A DNA stretch of 64,000 nt from Sandaracinaceae bacterium (lineage in GTDB: Bacteria; Myxococcota_A; Polyangia; Polyangiales; JADJQN01): assembly GCA_016712745.1 (NCBI GenBank), contig JADJQN010000001.1, positions 372,001 to 436,000 on the forward strand, read 5' to 3'. The notes under the pieces were generated by a model. The model was given only the letters and a program-made list of their open reading frames with translations, ran no database searches and was not told the origin of the DNA. The position numbers and the translations under genes were made by a program. Positions 1 to 12,771 of the stretch are shown in pieces. Position 1 is the first letter of the stretch; every line of letters starts with the position of its first letter.

Positions 1-1
1 G

Positions 2-348
2 CTGGCAGCGGGGCTCGCACTGGGCACGACGGCGATCGCCTTCGTTGCGTCGGGCATTCCCAGCGCCTACTACCCTCACCTGCCTGAGCCTGTCTCGCGT
101 CCAATTGCACAAGTCTTCGTGCCACTCATCGAGCACGAGTACGCGCCACTCACCGCACTTCATTACTTCGACATTTTTGGCACCACGGCGATGATTCCAC
201 TTCTCGCCGCCGCGGTGATCGCGCTCGCGTATTCGCTTCGCCTATTGAAGGACGCACGCGAGCGAATGATTGCATCTGCGCTTGCCGTCGCCATCGCCGC
301 CGTCGGTATTCACGCCTTCACGCAGCAGGATGATCCGCCCAACGCCGA
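2..348 (+). pseudogene. C-terminal part of a membrane protein, cut by the repeat
   Basis: The frame is open from the left edge of the window, so the N-terminus is missing. It runs into the 160-bp repeat at 349 and stops at 389-391 inside it, so the last residues (LASINAFFDSAV) are repeat-encoded. The visible part has hydrophobic stretches (LAAGLALGTTAIAFVASG, TTAMIPLLAAAVIALAYS and a third near the end), consistent with an integral membrane protein. I do not recognise the family. It was probably interrupted when the repeat arrived; the rest is not in this window. Confidence 0.55.
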
Positions 349-406
349 GAGGCTAGCCAGCATAAACGCGTTCTTCGATTCGGCCGTCTGATGTGGTCGT
401 AGAGCA

Positions 407-435
407 AGTTTACATATCCGCCCTTTATGCGAAGC
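407..435 (+). other. dif-like Xer recombination core, copy 1
   Basis: XerD-like arm AGTTTACATAT (407-417), centre CCGCCCT (418-424), XerC-like arm TTATGCGAAGC (425-435). On the other strand the arms read GCTTCGCATAA and ATATGTAAACT, close to the arms of known bacterial dif sites. The 7-bp GC-rich centre is unusual; dif normally has 6. Confidence 0.6.
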
Positions 436-440
436 GGATT

Positions 441-2008
441 TGTAGGGCCCATTTAGAGATGTCCGGTTTCTCCCAAGTAGAAATGTCCGCCTCGGGAGGC
501 GGTCATGGAGGAACTGACGACAATGAGCACCAAGGAATTGGACCGGGCCGCGGTGATGGCACGGCTCTCGGAGCATTCGCTGTCACAGCGAGCCGCTGCG
601 GAGATGTTGCAGCTGACTGTGCGGCAAGTTCGGCGACTGCAGCGTGCGTACGCGGTTCAGGGGGCCGCGGCTCTCCCCCAAGCGACGTGGCCGACCAAGC
701 AATCGCAAGTTAGCCGCTGATGTTCGTGCGCGGGTGCTCGCGCTTGTCAAAGAACGCTATGCCGACTTTGGCCCGACCTTGGCCTGCGAGAAGCTGCGCG
801 AGCAGCATGATGTTGTCGTGTCGGTCGAGACCTTGCGCACGTGGATGTCCTCGGAGGGATTGTGGCGTACGCGCATGCAGCGGCGAAAGCCAGCCCAATC
901 ACCGCGTCGTCGCCGCTCGTGCTTAGGTGAGTTGGTGCAAATCGACGGGTCGGACCATGAGTGGTTCGAAGGACGCGCGCCGCGCTGCACCCTCTTGGTC
1001 TACGTCGACGACGCGACGAGTCGTTTGATGGAGCTGCGCTTCGTGCGCTCCGAATCGACGTTCGAGTACTTCGCGGCGACCGAGCGCTATGTGCGTGCGC
1101 ACGGAAAGCCCTGCGCTTTTACAGCGACAAGGCCGGCGTCTTTCGCGTCAATGCCAAGGATGCACGCGCGGGCGACGGCTACACGCAACTTGGACGCGCT
1201 ATGTACGAGCTGAATATCGACGTGATTTGCGCCAACACGCCCGCGGCCAAGGGGCGCGTCGAACGAGCGCATCAGACGCTGCAAGACCGTCTCGTCAAAG
1301 AGCTCAGGCTTCGCGGCATCTCAGGCCGTGATGCGGGCAACGCGTACCTTGGGGAGTTCATGAAGGACTACAACCAGCGTTTCGCGTGCGAACCTCAGAG
1401 CCCGCACGATGCGCACCGGACGTTGCTGCCCCCAGGAAAACCTCGCACGCATCTTCTCGTGGCAAGAGGAGCGACGCCTGACCGGCAGCCTCACCTTGCA
1501 CTACAATCGCGTGATGTACGTCGTCGCCTCGACGCCAGCATCGGAAAAAGCGCGTGGCAAGCGTGTGACGGTGCGCGAAGAAGAAGATGGAACCGTACAC
1601 ATCGAATATCGAGGCGAACACTTGGACGCGTACGCGTTTCCCAAAGACGCACGCGTGCATCAAGGCGCCATCGTCGAGAACAAACTCTTAGGACATGTCC
1701 TGAGCGTCATCGCTCAAGGTCAGCGCGAGCGTGACAAGCGCACGCTTCAAACGAAGCGCCTCACGTTGCGCGACGAAGATCTCATGCGCAAAGCGATGGG
1801 AGAACCAGGTCTGACGACTCGGCGTCCACGCGCGAACCAGAAGCGCCAACAATCCGCCAGGTCGATTGCGCCCTTGCCCGTAACCCATCCATTGGCCACC
1901 GCGCTGCAGTCGGCAAAGCCGCATCCCAAACCAGCAACCCTTGACCGAGGCACCCAAGCGGACAACTGTACTTTGCAGAGCACCGGACATTTCTAAATCG
2001 CACCGACA
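441..2008 (+). mobile_element. IS1202/ISNCY-type insertion sequence, copy 1
   Basis: A 1,568-bp element. Its left end (TGTAGGGCCCATTTAGAGAT, then GTCCGGT) pairs with the reverse complement of its right end (TGTCGGTGCGATTTAGAAAT, then GTCCGGT), giving imperfect inverted repeats of about 27 bp with TGT...ACA tips. It is flanked by the 5-bp direct duplication GGATT. The single transposase gene has an HTH plus DDE integrase core like proteins annotated as ISNCY/IS1202 family. The insertion point is 5 bp outside the XerC-like arm of a dif-like site, matching the preference reported for the ISAjo2 group of the IS1202 family. Confidence 0.85.
505..1996 (+). pseudogene. IS1202-type DDE transposase, frameshifted copy 1
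   Basis: Start at 505 with a GGAGG-like sequence just upstream. Residues 1-60 form an HTH (SLSQRAAAEMLQLTVRQVRR). Further on come the DDE core aspartates (LVQIDGSDHEW and YSDKAGVF) and glutamate (KGRVERAHQTLQDR). Compared with the copies at 10722-12287 and 18664-20183 this one lost 2 bases near 674, lacks one T in the T-run near 1118 and has an extra C in the C-run near 1432, so the frame is broken at least three times. A consensus of the three copies restores a continuous frame that ends in the right inverted repeat. Confidence 0.85.
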
Positions 2009-2081
2009 GGATTTCCACGTGATGTCGTCCTGTTAGGTTGAGTTCGGACGTGCGGTGGGCTTGTTACGATGACTCTTTCGA

Positions 2082-2152
2082 CAGCCGGTTGCGCGTGATC
2101 GCACGCCGTCACTACGAATAGGCCAACTGCAACGATCAAGACAAAACTAATC

Positions 2153-2160
<8 letters not shown>
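2082..2160 (-). pseudogene. N-terminus of a small lipoprotein cut by repeat copy 1
   Basis: An ATG at 2158-2160 overlaps the end of the upstream RND gene. The product begins MNKISFVLIVAVGLFVVTAC, a lipoprotein signal with a Cys lipobox, then DHAQPAVE, after which the frame enters the 160-bp repeat. Being the last gene of a cus-type operon, it may have encoded a small periplasmic metal-handling lipoprotein, but too little is left to identify the family. Confidence 0.6.
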
Positions 2161-5670
<3,510 letters not shown>

Positions 5671-5674
<4 letters not shown>

Positions 5675-7029
5675 GGGGCACCGCCCTGGCTCGGCGCAAG
5701 AGCGGCTCTAAGTCGGCTCTCCGAATCGAGCAAGAACGTGCCACGGCTCACCACGCGTTGTCCCGCGACAACTCCACGAAGGATCGTTCTTTCCTCTCCG
5801 ATCAGTGCGCCAACTTCTACAACGCGAGGCGTGAACACTGCGTCTGAGGTCTCCACGAACACGTACTGTCCGTTGCCGACGTCGACGACCGCGTCTCGCG
5901 GAACAAGTACGCGCGCACTCGCTTCGAGCGAAATACGCACTTCGCCAAGCTCTCCAGGCCGCAACTCCGCATCCGGATTCGCCGCAACAAATCGGACGAT
6001 GCCCGTGTGAGTGGCGGACGATACTTCCGGCTCGATCAGCGCGACTTCAACGTCGTAATCGCGACGCGCCGCTCGCGAAGTGAATGTCCCTCGCATGCCC
6101 AGCGTAACCGTTCGCAGCTCGTCAGCCGCCGCTGTTGCGCTCACCCACACGTGCCTAAGATCGGTCACTCGAAACAACGTCATCTCGGGCGTGGCGTAGG
6201 TACCGAGCACAACGTTCCGTTCAAGGACGATGCCGCTCGCAGGGGCGCGAATCGGGATCAATCGTTCGGCATGCCCGAGGCGCAGGATCCGATCGATATC
6301 GCTCGCGTGAACACCGAGAAGAGCGAGTCGCTCGCGCGCAGCGGCGCTTACCGCGTCTCCGAGTGAATGCACGCCATCGGTGGTCGTCCCGGATGAGGAC
6401 TCTGACGCTCGCAGATGGCGGGCGGTGAGCAGCTCCTCCTCCGCGCGCACGATTTCGGGTGAATACACCCAAAGAAGTGGCTGCTGCGCACGCACGTGCG
6501 ATCCGGTTTCGATATTCGCCACGCGCTCGACGAACGCCTGCGTACGCACGCGCACTTCGGAGACCGCGTTCTCGCTGGCTTCGATGACCGCAGGGAGCCG
6601 CAATTCCTGCGATGCCGCACGTTGAGTCGCGATCGATGTCACGACGCCCACGCTTTGCCGACGCGCAAGCGTGAGCATGACCGGTGCAAGATCCGCTGGC
6701 ATGTCGCCGGGCTCTGAATGCACGTGCGTTGGCGCGCTTGCTTCAGGCGGTGCGTTGGTCGCTGCCTGGCGCTCCGTCGGGATCGGTCCCAACGTCATGT
6801 AACAGATCGGGCACGTGCCCGGCACCGCCGAGCGTATCTGCGGGTGCATCGGGCAGTAGAACTTCGCCGGCCCCGTTTCGCGTGGACGCGAATCAAGCGA
6901 GTAGTGCCACCACGTGAACGCTGCGACAAGTGCTACAGCGGCGAGAAGGCACCATCGCACCACGGCCATAATTCGAAGGGCGCGCGCGCTGTCGGTTGGT
7001 GTGGCGGAAGGTTCCGTACTCGCGCTCAT
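5671..7029 (-). CDS. cusB: CusB-type periplasmic adaptor with heavy-metal-binding domain
   Basis: Membrane-fusion protein, 452 aa. Residues 21-45 form an N-terminal membrane anchor. Residues 57-82 are a heavy-metal-binding domain (YCPMHP...CPICYM), found in CusB-type adaptors and some copper ATPases. The barrel-sandwich/lipoyl halves follow (SEVRVRTQAFVERV and the region ending PIRAPASGIVLERN), then the beta-barrel and membrane-proximal domains. It overlaps the outer-membrane gene upstream and the RND gene downstream by 4 bp each, so the three are translationally coupled. The Cys/Met-rich domain favours copper or silver. Confidence 0.92.
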
Positions 7030-8462
7030 GGTCGCCCCTCCTCGCGTTCTTCTGCGCCGGTCAACGGCTGCCCCACCGCGACTTCAAGCTCGATGCGTGC
7101 GTGCGCCAATGCTCCGCGAATCCTCGCTTCATCCACGTGCGATTGCTTCAGTCCATGCATGGCCTCGATCCAAAGCGGGAGGCTGAAGGTTCCGGATCGC
7201 AAGGCATCGTGTTCTGTCTCGACTGCGCGCATCGCTGCGGGAATTTCTTGCCGCTCGATCAACTCGAGTGAGCGCGTGAACGCACGCACTTGGGCGAGCG
7301 CTCGATAGACCTCGACACGGATCGAACGCTCGACGTCCGCGCGCTCCTCTACCACTGCAGCGCGTTCATGCTCGGCGCTCTCAACCCTCGCGCTTCCTCC
7401 TCCCCACAACCAAGGAAGAGTCATGGAGACCATCGCGCCGACAGCCGGCGTCGCCGAAGGAGCTTGCATGTACGTCGCACGCACATCAAACGATGGAGCG
7501 GTCGCCGTGGCGTTTGCCGCGTCAATGCGCGCGAGTGCACTGCGGTCACGTGCGGCCATCGCAGTCACGTCGCCGCGCGAAGCAAGCGCGAGCGCCATCA
7601 GAGCGTCTGCGTTGGGAACAGTGCGCGTGTTGGGAGCAGTGCGCGCGTCGGGAGCAGTGCGCGCGTCGGCAAGTCGTGGCGCACGAGCGGGTAGGTCCGC
7701 GGAGTCCGCAAGCAATGCGGCAAGTGTCTCCCGCGCGACATGCCCCTCTTCCTCGGCATCGGCGACCTGTCGATCGGCGGCCGCAAGCTCGGCGTCCGAT
7801 CGCGCGACGATGCTGAGCGACTCACCGCCCGCGCGATAACGCGCAACCATCGCCTCACGCATTTGGCCGAGCAAGGTTCGGTGTGCCACGAGTCGTTCGC
7901 GAACAATCTCAGCCGCGCTCCAGTCGATGCACGCGTGCGACGCCTGGCCCCAAAGAGTTCGCGCGTTGTTCGAAAAGTCGGCCAGGGCTGCGCGCGCCTC
8001 TTCCGCGGACGCACGGGAGAGGGCATCGCGTTCGCCGGCTGCCGGGAACTGCTGGCCCACCCCGACCATATACATCCCATCGCGGTTTGCACGCGATGGA
8101 TCGCCTATCGGAAATCCCCACACCTCAACCGAGGCTCGCGGTGCCGGAAGAAATCCTTCCGCGCGCGCACGATCGATCGCGGCGGCGGCTCGAGCCCGCG
8201 CCGCGCGTAGCCGCGGATGCGTGGAAATCGCCATGCGTGCCAGCGTCGAGCAATCGGATTCGGATACGTCGGGCGGACGCTGCGCCGCGCCCGCCGATGG
8301 AAGACTTCCTTCAACGCTCGCGGCCGGAGCTCGCGATGCAGCGCTCGGCCAGGGTGTGCCCGACAGATCCGCTTGCGCGTCGCGACGTGCGTGAAGCGTC
8401 GCTTCCGACAAACAACCCGTGGCGAATGAAGCCGCCACGGCCATCCAAAAACACCAATGCAT
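7026..8462 (-). CDS. cusC: TolC/CusC-family outer-membrane efflux lipoprotein
   Basis: Outer-membrane channel of the tripartite exporter, about 478 aa. I chose the ATG at 8460-8462 because GGAGG lies just upstream and the product then begins with a lipoprotein signal (MHWCFWMAVAASFATGC). Two outer-membrane efflux repeats with long helical stretches follow. A low-complexity insert near the middle (PDARTA units) is encoded by an 18-bp tandem repeat at 7611-7664. The gene order is channel, adaptor, pump. Confidence 0.88.
   Translation of the reverse strand: MHWCFWMAVAASFATGCLSEATLHARRDAQADLSGTPWPSAASRAPAASVEGSLPSAGAAQRPPDVSESDCSTLARMAISTHPRLRAARARAAAAIDRARAEGFLPAPRASVEVWGFPIGDPSRANRDGMYMVGVGQQFPAAGERDALSRASAEEARAALADFSNNARTLWGQASHACIDWSAAEIVRERLVAHRTLLGQMREAMVARYRAGGESLSIVARSDAELAAADRQVADAEEEGHVARETLAALLADSADLPARAPRLADARTAPDARTAPNTRTVPNADALMALALASRGDVTAMAARDRSALARIDAANATATAPSFDVRATYMQAPSATPAVGAMVSMTLPWLWGGGSARVESAEHERAAVVEERADVERSIRVEVYRALAQVRAFTRSLELIERQEIPAAMRAVETEHDALRSGTFSLPLWIEAMHGLKQSHVDEARIRGALAHARIELEVAVGQPLTGAEEREEGRP
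7611..7664. repeat. 18-bp tandem repeat inside the channel gene
   Basis: Three 18-bp units (GTTGGGAACAGTGCGCGT, GTTGGGAGCAGTGCGCGC, GTCGGGAGCAGTGCGCGC). The length is a multiple of three, so it encodes hexapeptide units (PDARTA, PDARTA, PNTRTV) and unit gain or loss would keep the frame. Confidence 0.85.
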
Positions 8463-8542
8463 GAAGACCTCCAAACCAGCGGTGGAACGTTGCGACGCGG
8501 GCACGACTCGCCCACGCCACAGACCAAAGGCTGAAGGTGAAT

Positions 8543-8965
8543 TCAGATCAGAAAGACGCGATACAACACGTGAAGCTGGGCTCTAGGGCGAGCTGTCGTG
8601 CCACGATCGCGTGCAATCGCGATGACTGTCGGCGGCCGCGCGGATGCAAGCTCGCCGGTCGACATCGGCAACGCTGAAAGATCGAAGAGCGGCACATGGG
8701 TCGACGCATCACCGCCCATGTCCCCGAGCGGCAGCGCAGGAATGACCCTCGATTCGCAGCAATCGCCGCGCATAACCGGCGACGCGTGCTGGATGTCCGG
8801 TGCGATAGACGCACCGCAACAATGCGACATCGCGCGCTGCATCGGCTTGCACCACAGGAACGTGCGACCGCTCGATAGCGCCGAAAACACCACCGCCAAT
8901 GCGATGATCGATCCGAGCAGTCGCTGCGTAACGCGCGTGCGCATCTTTGGTGAATACCTCAGCAC
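8543..8965 (-). CDS. Small Cys-rich exported protein, function unknown
   Basis: 140 aa, or 133 if the second Met (8944) is the start. A hydrophobic signal-like segment (LLGSIIALAVVFSAL) is followed by CKPMQRAMSHCCGA and DCCE, then a region rich in Pro and Ala. Small secreted Cys/Met/His proteins are often found next to copper exporters, and this one lies 80 bp upstream of the channel gene on the same strand. A metal-binding role is inference. No family recognised. Confidence 0.6.
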   Translation of the reverse strand: MLRYSPKMRTRVTQRLLGSIIALAVVFSALSSGRTFLWCKPMQRAMSHCCGASIAPDIQHASPVMRGDCCESRVIPALPLGDMGGDASTHVPLFDLSALPMSTGELASARPPTVIAIARDRGTTARPRAQLHVLYRVFLI

Positions 8966-9018
8966 ACAACCCCGCGCAACTCTGCCGCCTCTGAAGTCGG
9001 TTGACGCCGATCAACCGT

Positions 9019-10119
9019 CTACGTGCGAGACGGGCTCTTTGAATCCGGCGCGTTCAGCTCAGAAGTCAACGTGATCTCGGTCTCTCGATCCAGAACGACG
9101 CGCGGTGTGCGCAATCCGTGAATGGCCACGGACAGTGTTGCGACCAGGAGCGCCCCGCACGTCTGATGCAACGCTGCCAATGGCAACGTGACCAACGTGA
9201 GGAGCGTCGCGATTCCCAACCCGACCTGCACCAACGTCAGCACCCCCACACCGTAGATCCACTGGCGTGTTGCGCTTCTTAGCGACACGCGCGCCGCGTA
9301 CGCACAGAAGATCGTCACGAGCACCACAAAAACGTAAGCGACGACGCGGTGCACAAACTGCACGACGGCCGGATTGTCGATCCAGTTTCGGTACGACAAA
9401 GCATCGTCCCACGACGCCGATGGAAACCACTGCCCATACATCGTGGGCCACGTATTGTAGATGTAGCCGGCGTGCAAACCGGCCACGAACGCACCGTAAA
9501 TGATCTGTATTGTGAGCACGACGAGCAAGAGGCGCGCGACGTTTCGCAGGCCGCGCGCTGCGTTTGGCCGCGCTACGTCAGGCACCTGGGATGGTGCGAG
9601 CAGATCTGCCCGCACGTACGCGAGCCACCCAAGCATCGTGAGCGCTGTAACGAGATGCAGGGCCAGACGGTAGTGACTTACGTGCGGCTGCGTTTGCAGA
9701 CCGCTCTTCACCATGTACCAACCGATGCCGCCCTGCACAGCCCCGAGAAGGCCGACCCCCGCCAACTGCCATGAGGTGCGCGACGCGATACGTCGACGCA
9801 GCATGAAGTAGCCCCACGGAATGAAGAACGCGAGTCCGATCAGACGACCGAGCAGCCGATGCGCGTACTCCCAGAAAAAAATCGATTTGAACTCCGCCAA
9901 CTCCATCGGCGTGGTTCGCATCTGATACTGTGGATACTGCTTGTACTGCGCGAAGGCGTGCTGCCACGTTTGATCATTCGTGGGCGGAATGATTCCCACG
10001 ATCGGTGCCCACTCCACAATTGACAGGCCTGAATTCGTCAGCCGCGTGATGCCCCCGACGGCCACCATCGCGACGATGAGGGCGCAGACGACGAGAAGCC
10101 AACGCGCGACCGCTTTCAT
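9019..10119 (-). CDS. ctaA: Heme A synthase (CtaA/COX15 family)
   Basis: Converts heme O to heme A for cytochrome c oxidase in the inner membrane; 366 aa from the ATG at 10117-10119. The first helix is followed by GGITRLTNSGLSIVEW, typical of COX15-type enzymes. Conserved heme-ligand histidines are visible in EYAHRLLGR, HYRLALHLV, QFVHRVVAYVF and LHQTCGALL, and about eight membrane helices are present. A GTG-initiated longer form (to 10185) is possible but would put a charged stretch before helix 1. It shares strand and module with the metal exporter; since oxidase assembly needs copper, joint selection is plausible but not shown. Confidence 0.92.
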   Translation of the reverse strand: MKAVARWLLVVCALIVAMVAVGGITRLTNSGLSIVEWAPIVGIIPPTNDQTWQHAFAQYKQYPQYQMRTTPMELAEFKSIFFWEYAHRLLGRLIGLAFFIPWGYFMLRRRIASRTSWQLAGVGLLGAVQGGIGWYMVKSGLQTQPHVSHYRLALHLVTALTMLGWLAYVRADLLAPSQVPDVARPNAARGLRNVARLLLVVLTIQIIYGAFVAGLHAGYIYNTWPTMYGQWFPSASWDDALSYRNWIDNPAVVQFVHRVVAYVFVVLVTIFCAYAARVSLRSATRQWIYGVGVLTLVQVGLGIATLLTLVTLPLAALHQTCGALLVATLSVAIHGLRTPRVVLDRETEITLTSELNAPDSKSPSRT

Positions 10120-10264
10120 ACTGCGCACACCATGCGCTCTTTCTTTTCCAAAAGGCGGGTGTGCCGCACTGCGGGCGAGAATCACGTGCGCTCACTCAAT
10201 CCGAGTTGGCCGAATGACTCGGGGACGCTCGTCAAACGCTGATCGCGCCTTTGCGGAAATCGCT

Positions 10265-10424
10265 GAGGCTAACCAGCATAAACGCATTCTTCGATTCGGC
10301 CGTCTGATGTGGTCATAGAGCAAGTTTACATATCCGCCCTTTATGCGAAGCGGATTTCCACGTGATGTCGTCCTGTTAGGTTGAGTTCGGACGTGCGGTG
10401 GGCTTGTTACGATGACTCTTTCGA
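10265..10424 (+). repeat. 160-bp Xer-site repeat, copy 2 (empty site)
   Basis: An uninterrupted copy: GAGGCTAACCAGC at the left, through the Xer core and a single GGATT, to ACGATGACTCTTTCGA at the right. It differs from copy 1 at only a few bases (for example GGCTAACC for GGCTAGCC). It gives the pre-insertion sequence of the IS target and proves the 5-bp duplication. The left flank is the region upstream of ctaA; the right flank is the 3' side of a pstA fragment. Confidence 0.9.
10323..10351 (+). other. dif-like Xer recombination core, copy 2
   Basis: XerD-like arm at 10323-10333, 7-bp centre at 10334-10340, XerC-like arm at 10341-10351, identical to copy 1. GGATT follows once, with no IS. 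Confidence 0.6.
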
Positions 10425-10629
10425 CAGTGCGTAGACGTGGTAGCCGAGGTGCATGTACATGTCGCGCAGATCGGTCGGCAGATAGGGCAGAAAGTTAGCA
10501 GCTCCTGTGAAGATAATAGGCGCAACTTCGCCTGCGCCTCGGCTCACAGCGAGAATGACGCCCGTGAGAATGCCGCCGGTTGCGTTGGGGAGCACAACCT
10601 TGAGAATCGTTTGAAAGCGCGTTGCGCCA
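10425..10629 (-). pseudogene. pstA: Internal fragment of phosphate ABC transporter permease PstA
   Basis: The minus strand reads GATRFQTILKVVLPNATGGI, then LTGVILAVSRGAGEVAPIIF and LPYLPTDLRDMYMHLGYHVY. This is the conserved cytoplasmic EAA-type loop and following region of PstA. Only about 68 residues of a protein usually near 280-300 aa remain; both ends are replaced by the 160-bp repeat (copy 3 on its 5' side, copy 2 on its 3' side). No pstS, pstC or pstB is in the window. Confidence 0.85.
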
Positions 10630-10687
10630 GAGGCTAGCCAGCATAAACGCGTTCTTCGATTCGGCCGTCTGATGTGGTCGTAGAGCA

Positions 10688-10716
10688 AGTTTACATATCC
10701 GCCCTTTATGCGAAGC
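10688..10716 (+). other. dif-like Xer recombination core, copy 3
   Basis: Same arms and centre as copy 1 (XerD-like 10688-10698, centre 10699-10705, XerC-like 10706-10716). GGATT and the IS tip follow directly. Confidence 0.6.
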
Positions 10717-10721
10717 GGATT

Positions 10722-12287
10722 TGTAGGGCCCATTTAGAGATGTCCGGTTTCTCCCAAGTAGAAATGTCCGCCTCGGGAGGCGGTCATGGAGGAACTGACG
10801 ACAATGAGCACCAAGGAATTGGACCGGGCCGCGGTGATGGCACGGCTCTCGGAGCATTCGCTGTCACAGCGAGCCGCTGCGGAGATGTTGCAGCTGACTG
10901 TGCGGCAAGTTCGGCGACTGCAGCGTGCGTACGCGGTTCAGGGGGCCGCGGCTCTCGCCTCCAAGCGACGTGGCCGACCAAGCAATCGCAAGTTAGCCGC
11001 TGATGTTCGTGCGCGGGTGCTCGCGCTTGTCAAAGAACGCTATGCCGACTTTGGCCCGACCTTGGCCTGCGAAGCTGCGCGAGCAGCATGATGTTGTCGT
11101 GTCGGTCGAGACCTTGCGCACGTGGATGTCCTCGGAGGGATTGTGGCGTACGCGCATGCAGCGGCGAAAGCCAGCCCAATCACCGCGTCGTCGCCGCTCG
11201 TGCTTAGGTGAGTTGGTGCAAATCGACGGGTCGGACCATGAGTGGTTCGAAGGACGCGCGCCGCGCTGCACCCTCTTGGTCTACGTCGACGACGCGACGA
11301 GTCGTTTGATGGAGCTGCGCTTCGTGCGCTCCGAATCGACGTTCGAGTACTTCGCGGCGACCGAGCGCTATGTGCGTGCGCACGGAAAGCCCTGCGCTTT
11401 TTACAGCGACAAGGCCGGCGTCTTTCGCGTCAATGCTAAGGATGCACGCGCGGGCGACGGCTACGCAATTTGGACGCGCTATGTACGAGCTGAATATCGA
11501 CGTGATTTGCGCCAACACGCCCGCGGCCAAGGGGCGCGTCGAACGAGCGCATCAGACGCTGCAAGACCGTCTCGTCAAAGAGCTCAGGCTTCGCGGCATC
11601 TCAGGCCGTGATGCGGGCAACGCGTACCTTGGGGAGTTCATGAAGGACTACAACCAGCGTTTCGCGTGCGAACCTCAGAGCCCGCACGATGCGCACCGGA
11701 CGTTGCTGCCCCAGGAAAACCTCGCACGCATCTTCTCGTGGCAAGAGGAGCGACGCCTGACCGGCAGCCTCACCTTGCACTACAATCGCGTGATGTACGT
11801 CGTCGCCTCGACGCCAGCATCGGAAAAAGCGCGTGGCAAGCGTGTGACGGTGCGCGAAGAAGAAGATGGAACCGTACACATCGAATATCGAGGCGAACAC
11901 CTGGACGCGTACGCGTTTCCCAAAGACGCACGCGTGCATCAAGGCGCCATCGTCGAGAACAAACTCTTAGGACATGTCCTGAGCGTCATCGCTCAAGGTC
12001 AGCGCGAGCGTGACAAGCGCACGCTTCAAACGAAGCGCCTCACGTTGCGCGACGAAGATCTCATGCGCAAAGCGATGGGAGAACCAGGTCTGACGACTCG
12101 GCGTCCACGCGCGAACCAGAAGCGCCAACAATCCGCCAGGTCGATTGCGCCCTTGCCCGTAACCCATCCATTGGCCACCGCGCTGCAGTCGGCAAAGCCG
12201 CATCCCAAACCAGCAACCCTTGACCGAGGCACCCAAGCGGACAACTGTACTTTGCAGAGCACCGGACATTTCTAAATCGCACCGACA
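10722..12287 (+). mobile_element. IS1202/ISNCY-type insertion sequence, copy 3 location
   Basis: A 1,566-bp element, nearly identical to the one at 441-2008, with the same TGT...ACA tips and inverted repeats. It sits at the same base of the 160-bp repeat in the same orientation, with a perfect GGATT duplication. It is the best preserved of the three copies. Confidence 0.87.
10786..12275 (+). pseudogene. IS1202-type DDE transposase, frameshifted
   Basis: The N-terminal HTH half is intact from the ATG at 10786, including QGAAALASKRRGRPSNRKL. The frame is lost where GA is missing (GCGAAGCTG for GCGAGAAGCTG, near 11072) and shifts again near 11466 (CTACGCAATTTGG for CTACACGCAACTTGG). From about 11480 to 12275 the C-terminal half is open, with the catalytic Glu region KGRVERAHQTLQDRLVKELR. 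The three copies have different lesions, so an active source copy likely exists or existed. Confidence 0.85.
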
Positions 12288-12372
12288 GGATTTCCACGTG
12301 ATGTCGTCCTGTTAGCTTGAGTTCGGACGTGCGGTGGGCTTGTTCCGATGACTCTTTCGAGTCATGTCTTAC

Positions 12373-12738
12373 TCACTGCTTGCCAGCGCGCCATCCGAGC
12401 GTGAGTAGGAACGCGCTATCGACGATGGCCTCCACGTCATGCTGCATACCTGATTCAAGCACGAGTAGCCGGCCCGCCGGTAAGTCGGCCGTTTTCTCTG
12501 GAAGGCGTAGCCGCACGTGTCCGGTGAGAGTGTGGACGAGGGCCGTTTCGTTGGCACGATGCTCAGCGATGCGCGCACCCGCCTTCATCACGACAAGCAC
12601 AAGCCGCACATCGTCCTCGCGCACCAGCGTGCGCGCCGTATGGCCCTCGCGCACGTACGCGTCCGATGTTCGCAACTCGAGATCAATGGCAGGCAGGTCA
12701 AAAATGTTTTCGTGTGTGGTGGTTTTCTGTTCCGTCAT
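12373..12738 (-). CDS. Small cupin-domain protein
   Basis: 121 aa, single-domain cupin fold. The core has AGARIAEHRANETALVHTLT (motif 1 region) and LPAGRLLVLESGMQHDVEA (motif 2 region with its His). The metal-ligand set is partial, so catalysis is uncertain; such small cupins often sense or bind small molecules. GGAGG lies 9 bases before the ATG. It is 33 bp downstream of the stress protein gene on the same strand, probably one transcript, and ends 12 bp from repeat copy 3. Confidence 0.75.
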   Translation of the reverse strand: MTEQKTTTHENIFDLPAIDLELRTSDAYVREGHTARTLVREDDVRLVLVVMKAGARIAEHRANETALVHTLTGHVRLRLPEKTADLPAGRLLVLESGMQHDVEAIVDSAFLLTLGWRAGKQ

Positions 12739-12771
12739 TTCGATTAGCCTCCTTCGTCGCCGATTCGGTCT

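Larger units (their letters stand above)
349..2081 (+). repeat. 160-bp Xer-site repeat, copy 1, interrupted by an IS
   Basis: The left part (349-440) and right part (2009-2081) match the two halves of the uninterrupted copies at 10265-10424 and 15825-15984. The left end reads GAGGCTAGCCAGC and the right end ACGATGACTCTTTCGA. The ends are not inverted repeats of each other and no flanking duplication is visible. The IS sits between two copies of GGATT (436-440 and 2009-2013), while empty copies have GGATT once. The left flank is a truncated membrane protein and the right flank a truncated lipoprotein. Confidence 0.9.
10630..12360 (+). repeat. 160-bp Xer-site repeat, copy 3, interrupted by an IS
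   Basis: The left half is 10630-10721 and the right half 12288-12360. GGATT lies on both sides of the IS (10717-10721 and 12288-12292). Same orientation as copies 1 and 2. The left flank is the broken 5' side of the pstA fragment; the right flank is the short spacer after the cupin stop. Confidence 0.9.

Noticed and set aside
349..2081. Treating the 160-bp unit plus IS as one transposon with outer ends as its termini
   Set aside because: The true inverted repeats and target duplication are internal (441/2008 with GGATT); empty 160-bp copies prove the IS is nested.
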